Shown here: one piece after another, positions 32,613-36,254 of the stretch
How the letters are laid out: every line of letters begins with the position of its first letter
Position numbering within the stretch: position 1 is the first letter of the stretch
Assembly: GCA_030698405.1 (NCBI GenBank)
Contig: JAUYMU010000084.1
Span: 1-36,254 of the forward strand
Origin: Bacteroidota bacterium
GTDB taxonomy: Bacteria; Bacteroidota; Bacteroidia; Bacteroidales; Prolixibacteraceae
Direction: 5' to 3'
DNA: 36,254 bases
The notes under the pieces: generated by a model
What the model was told of the DNA's origin: nothing
Database searches by the model: none
Seen by the model: only the letters and a program-made list of their open reading frames with translations
Translations under genes and position numbers: made by a program

Positions 32613-33767
32613 ATGAAAGCAAAATCAATAAAAGGAAATTCACCATCAGAAATTAAAACCGCTCTGGAACAAAACATGGCAGACGATTTTAAACCAACAC
32701 TGGCCTTTGTATTTATCTCCATCAAACAAGATATTGATGCAGTGAGCGATCTGCTCGACAAGCAGGGCATCACCATTTTTGGAGCAACCACAGGCGGTGA
32801 ATTCATTGATGGCGACATTGGCTCGGGAACTATTGCCATACTTTTACTCGATATGGATCCATCCAACTTCATGATAATGCTCGAAGATTACCGCGATAAA
32901 GAGCCCGAAGCGGTGGCAAGTGAAATGGCTTCAAAAGCAAAAGAGAGATTTAAAAACCCTACTATTATTCTTTCTACCAGTTTTTTCACTCGAGGTGAAA
33001 TGGAGGCTTTGCTGGGCGACCAGCTTATCAGAACTATTGAATCGGTTGCCGGAAAAGATACGATCGTTTGGGGAGGCCGTGCCGGTGATGATTTCATTTT
33101 TGATGAATCAGTAGTTTTCACCAATCACCTGTCAACCAAAAGAGGCATCATCATGCTTGTATTCGATGGAGATAAAATAGTTGCAACCGGCGAAGCTGCA
33201 TCCGGACAAAAGCCGGTAGGAACCGAAAAGGTTATTACAAAAGCTGTTGGTAACTGGGTTTACGAGATCGACAACAAGCCTGCCGCGGAAATGGTGCTAA
33301 AGTACCTGGGTTTGAATTTATCGCCGGAAGAAGCAGAAACTTTCAATCCCTCAGGAATGGGTATTGCATTTAGTGTTTCGCGTGACAAAGGCACACAAGT
33401 TATAAGGGGAGTGGGTACATTCAACTGGGGTGATAAATCTGTCTCTATCCTGGGAAGCATTCACGAGGGGGATAAAGTCCGTTTTACCCTTCCGCCCGAT
33501 TTCGAGGTTGTTGAAGAAGTGAGAATAAATGCTGAAAAAATTCAACACGACGAAATGCCCGAAGCAGATGCATTGCTGATGTTTTCCTGTATCGGGAGAC
33601 TCACGCAGTTCGGGCCCATTGCAGGCGACGAAGTTGAGGGAGTAAGAAAAGCTTTCAATGTGCCTATGGCAGGGTTTTTTACTTATGGCGAATATGGCAG
33701 GGCAAGGAATGGGAACAACGAATTTCACAACAACACTTGTTGCTGGGTGGCTTTGAAAGAAAAATAA
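32613..33767 (+). CDS. FIST-domain signal transduction protein
   Basis: A 384-residue protein with FIST_N (about 25-220; TLAFVFISIKQDIDAVSDLL, GITIFGATTGGEFI, TIVWGGRAGDDF) and FIST_C (about 220-370; WVYEIDNKPAAEMVLKYLG, ALLMFSCIGRLTQFG, GFFTYGEYG) domains. FIST proteins are proposed sensory input modules for small ligands such as amino acids and usually work with a partner kinase. The gene sits between the cupin gene and the long multi-helix sensor protein, the probable partner. The preceding 70 bp contain a short CTTCAAACTTCAAACTT direct repeat. Confidence 0.92.
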   Translation: MKAKSIKGNSPSEIKTALEQNMADDFKPTLAFVFISIKQDIDAVSDLLDKQGITIFGATTGGEFIDGDIGSGTIAILLLDMDPSNFMIMLEDYRDKEPEAVASEMASKAKERFKNPTIILSTSFFTRGEMEALLGDQLIRTIESVAGKDTIVWGGRAGDDFIFDESVVFTNHLSTKRGIIMLVFDGDKIVATGEAASGQKPVGTEKVITKAVGNWVYEIDNKPAAEMVLKYLGLNLSPEEAETFNPSGMGIAFSVSRDKGTQVIRGVGTFNWGDKSVSILGSIHEGDKVRFTLPPDFEVVEEVRINAEKIQHDEMPEADALLMFSCIGRLTQFGPIAGDEVEGVRKAFNVPMAGFFTYGEYGRARNGNNEFHNNTCCWVALKEK

Positions 33768-33800
33768 GGAAGCCCCCTCCGACTCCCCCGAGGGGGAGAG
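33768..33800 (+). repeat. CCCC/GGGG palindromic repeat, single unit L
   Basis: GGAAGCCCCCTCCGACTCCC followed by CCGAGGGGGAGAG, directly after the FIST stop codon and 30 bp before the next gene. No inverted partner is seen. Confidence 0.72.
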
Positions 33801-33829
33801 AAAAAAAAGAAAAGAAATAAAACAACAAA

Positions 33830-36254
33830 TGAACGAAAACTTAAAAACGATTTTCGATTTTATTCAGCAAAATGAGAATTTGACGGCTGATGAGAAAGAT
33901 ACGTTTTCAAAAGCTGTTAAAGAGGTCGATAAAGAATTGACCATTACAACATTCAAGCTCGACCGCACCGAGAAAGTCAAACGCACCACAGCCATTTTAT
34001 TAGAAGAAACCATCGAAGAGCTGGAGCAGAAACGAAAAGCGGTTGAAGCACAAAACCATGAGCTGGAAATTGAATCTTCACTTGAACGGGTGCGTTCAGT
34101 TGCAATGGGTATGCAGAATCCGGCAGAAATGGTGGACGTATGCAAAATTATTTCTGAACAGCTTGAATTTCTGAAAGTAAAAGATATCCGGAATGTGCAA
34201 ACGGCTGTTATTTATGAATCCAAAGGTACTTACATCAACTACGAATATTATACACGGCACAACAAACTGCTGACGACGGAAGTAAGTTACAAAACTCATC
34301 ATTTGCAAGAGCAGTTTGCCAACCAGATGCTTAAGGGAGCAGGTGAGTTTTTTTCGCCCTCACTCGAAGGTCAACAGGTTAAAGATTGGTACGAATATCA
34401 GAAAACGACCAATCAGTTTGCCGATTCCTTTTTAGAAGGTGCACAAACGCTCAATTATTATATGTTTTCATTGGGTCCGGTTGCATTGGGTATTTCAACA
34501 TATTCACCTTTGAAAGAAGAAGAAATTAACCTGTTCAAACGATTTCGCAATGTTTTTGAGTTGGCTTACCGAAGGTTCCTGGATATCCAAAAAGCCGAAG
34601 CACAGGCACGCGAAGCACAAATTGAACTGGCGCTTGAAAGAGTTCGGGCAAGAGCAATGGCAATGTACAACAGCACTGAGCTGGCCGAAGTGGCAACATT
34701 GCTTTTTGAACAGCTTAAACATCTTGGCGTTGAATCATACAGCAGTGGATTTAACATTTGGGACAAGGAACATAAAAATCTTATCTCATGGATGAGCAAT
34801 CCAAGTGGGTCACTCAATCCCCCGTTTGAAATGCCCATCCGTGACTTTGAACAACACAAACGCATTTATACTTCGTGGGAAAAACACAAATCGTTTATGG
34901 AAGACGATATTAAAGGTAAAGCTCTTATCAGGCATTATAAATTCCTTCGATCCTTTCCCCTGCTCGATGAATCATTTAAAATAGCAGAAGAAGCTGGAAT
35001 CAAAATACCAGACAGACAAGTTCATAATATTGCCTTTTTTTCGAACGGATATTTATTATTTATCACCCTTCAACCCTGCGAACAAAACCATTCCATTTTC
35101 AAACGCTTCGCCAAAGTCTTCGAACAAACCTACACCCGTTTCCTCGATCTTCAAAAAGCCGAAGCACAAGCGAGAGAAGCCCAGATTGAATCAGCCGTTG
35201 AAAGAGTTCGTGCGAAATCAATGGGTATGTACCAAACCAGCGATTTATATAAGGTTAATGAGGAAGTGCTTAACCAGTTATATAAGCTTAAGGTAGATGG
35301 ATTAACAGGTGTAAGTATTTACCTTGTTGATGAAAATGATACCGTAACAATCTGGGATCTATCAAGCCCGGGAAACATGAGTATTCCCAATAGTTATTCC
35401 ATTAAATATAATGCAAAAAAATACCCCATTTTGGGTGAATGGGTTGAAATTTGGAAATCATCAAATCAGGACTATTTCGTTTTCGATTTTCCAAAAGAGA
35501 AATTGTTAAAGGCTATTGAAGAATTTAAAGAAATACATCCTGAAATGGCAAATAATTTTAAAAATGCAATTGAATCAGGAAAGTTAAAACATCAATGGAG
35601 TCCCGCAGGAAGACTATCGGATGGATTGTTATCTATCGACCTCATGACTCCTCCTTCCGAAGACACCAAATCCATAGTAATAAAAATGGCCGGTGCGTTT
35701 AACATGGCTTATCAACGTTTTCTCGACCTGCAAAAAGCCGAAGCCCAGGCAAGGGAATCACAAATACAACTGGCACTTGAAAGGGTTCGTGCCAGAACTA
35801 TGGCCATGCAAAAAAGCGATGAGCTTTCAGAAACAGTAACTGTTCTTTTTCATCAGTTCACCGCTTTGGGTGAAAAGCCGGAACGTATGGCGATAGAAAT
35901 TGTGAATGAAAAGGAAAATATATTTGAGATATGGGCTACTCAGCACGGCGGTTCACAAATGAACCAGTTATTTAAGGCTTCATTGGACGAACCGCATGTG
36001 ATGCAAAAAATGTACAAGGCATGGGAAGAACAAACAAAATCAATCACCATTGATTTACAGGGAAGAGAACTGGAAGAATATTTTCAATACCTTAAAAAAG
36101 AAGGATTGCCGGTGCAACGAGAGATTTTTGGTACAAGAAGGATACAAAATGTGGCAACATTTTCCAAAGGAATACTAACTATTATTACACCAGAGCCCAA
36201 GCCACAAGTAACTATTGATTTATTGGAAAGATTTGCTGCTGTGTTTGATGGAAC
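33830..36254 (+). CDS. Multi-module signalling-helix sensor protein (3' end outside window)
   Basis: An open frame of 808 codons that runs off the window. It starts MNENLKTIFDFIQQNENLTA, with a coiled-coil region (LLEETIEELEQKRKAVEAQ). It then repeats a unit of about 190 residues at least four times. Each unit begins with a signalling helix (for example FLDLQKAEAQAREAQIE then LALERVRARAMAM; at about 34050, 34574, 35138 and 35720) followed by about 150 residues of alpha/beta sequence that could be GAF-like. Similar proteins in Bacteroidota end in histidine kinase domains; that end is not visible. The preceding FIST gene is a likely partner. The sensory fold is inferred. Confidence 0.8.

Noticed and set aside
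12479-33800. CRISPR array
   Set aside because: The GC-rich and CTATGTGCC repeats are irregularly spaced, vary in sequence and orientation, and have no cas genes nearby.

Overview
The window looks like Bacteroidota chromosomal DNA, probably the Bacteroidales/Marinilabiliales side. The grounds are TAnnTTTG-type -7 boxes upstream of several genes, a Y_Y_Y/beta-propeller sensor kinase, a two-domain secreted TlpA-like protein, a DUF6155-like protein and many short GC-rich palindromes between genes. The lineage is inferred from gene content; there is no rRNA gene to confirm it.

Layout. 0.2-6.7 kb is housekeeping: a PAS-type histidine kinase (+), an 808-bp stretch with no gene, a secreted thioredoxin/peroxiredoxin fusion and a DEAD-box helicase (-), YebC and a DUF6155-like protein (+), and a secreted hypothetical (-). 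6.8-7.6 kb holds tRNA-Leu(GAG) with its terminator and the 5' remnant of a group II intron, inserted just past the terminator of the next operon.

7.6-24.7 kb is a hexuronate/aldonate catabolic locus in two divergent arms around a LacI-type regulator. The left arm (-) has uxaE and uxaC, then kdgK, kdgA and a three-gene TRAP transporter (dctP, dctQ, dctM). The right arm (+) has lacI, an SDR-type fructuronate reductase, a second PfkB kinase, a LarA-family nickel-pincer enzyme, a Gfo/Idh/MocA oxidoreductase, a GxxExxY protein, pdxB and gnd. The set covers uptake of an acidic sugar, isomerisation (UxaC), epimerisation of tagaturonate to fructuronate (UxaE), reduction to mannonate, and phosphorylation and cleavage of KDG (KdgK, KdgA). 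No mannonate or altronate dehydratase lies in the window. Because a LarA-family enzyme, a spare sugar(-acid) kinase and 6-phosphogluconate dehydrogenase are present, a mannonate-gluconate-6-phosphogluconate side route is a testable idea.

24.7-28.1 kb (-) holds hutI and a bifunctional ftcD (end of histidine breakdown), followed by a PhnA-family gene that has lost its middle. 28.5-36.25 kb (+) is a signalling cluster: a large propeller histidine kinase, a secreted cupin, a FIST-domain protein and a long sensor protein of repeated signalling-helix modules that runs off the window.

Two families of short palindromic repeats are scattered through the accessory half: twelve units of a CCCC/GGGG hairpin, mostly in inverted pairs, and four copies of an element built on CTATGTGCCTATGTGGT. 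Some copies lie inside genes. One pair is read in frame inside the kinase domain, one unit forms the N-terminus of the Gfo/Idh protein, and one supplies the pdxB stop codon.
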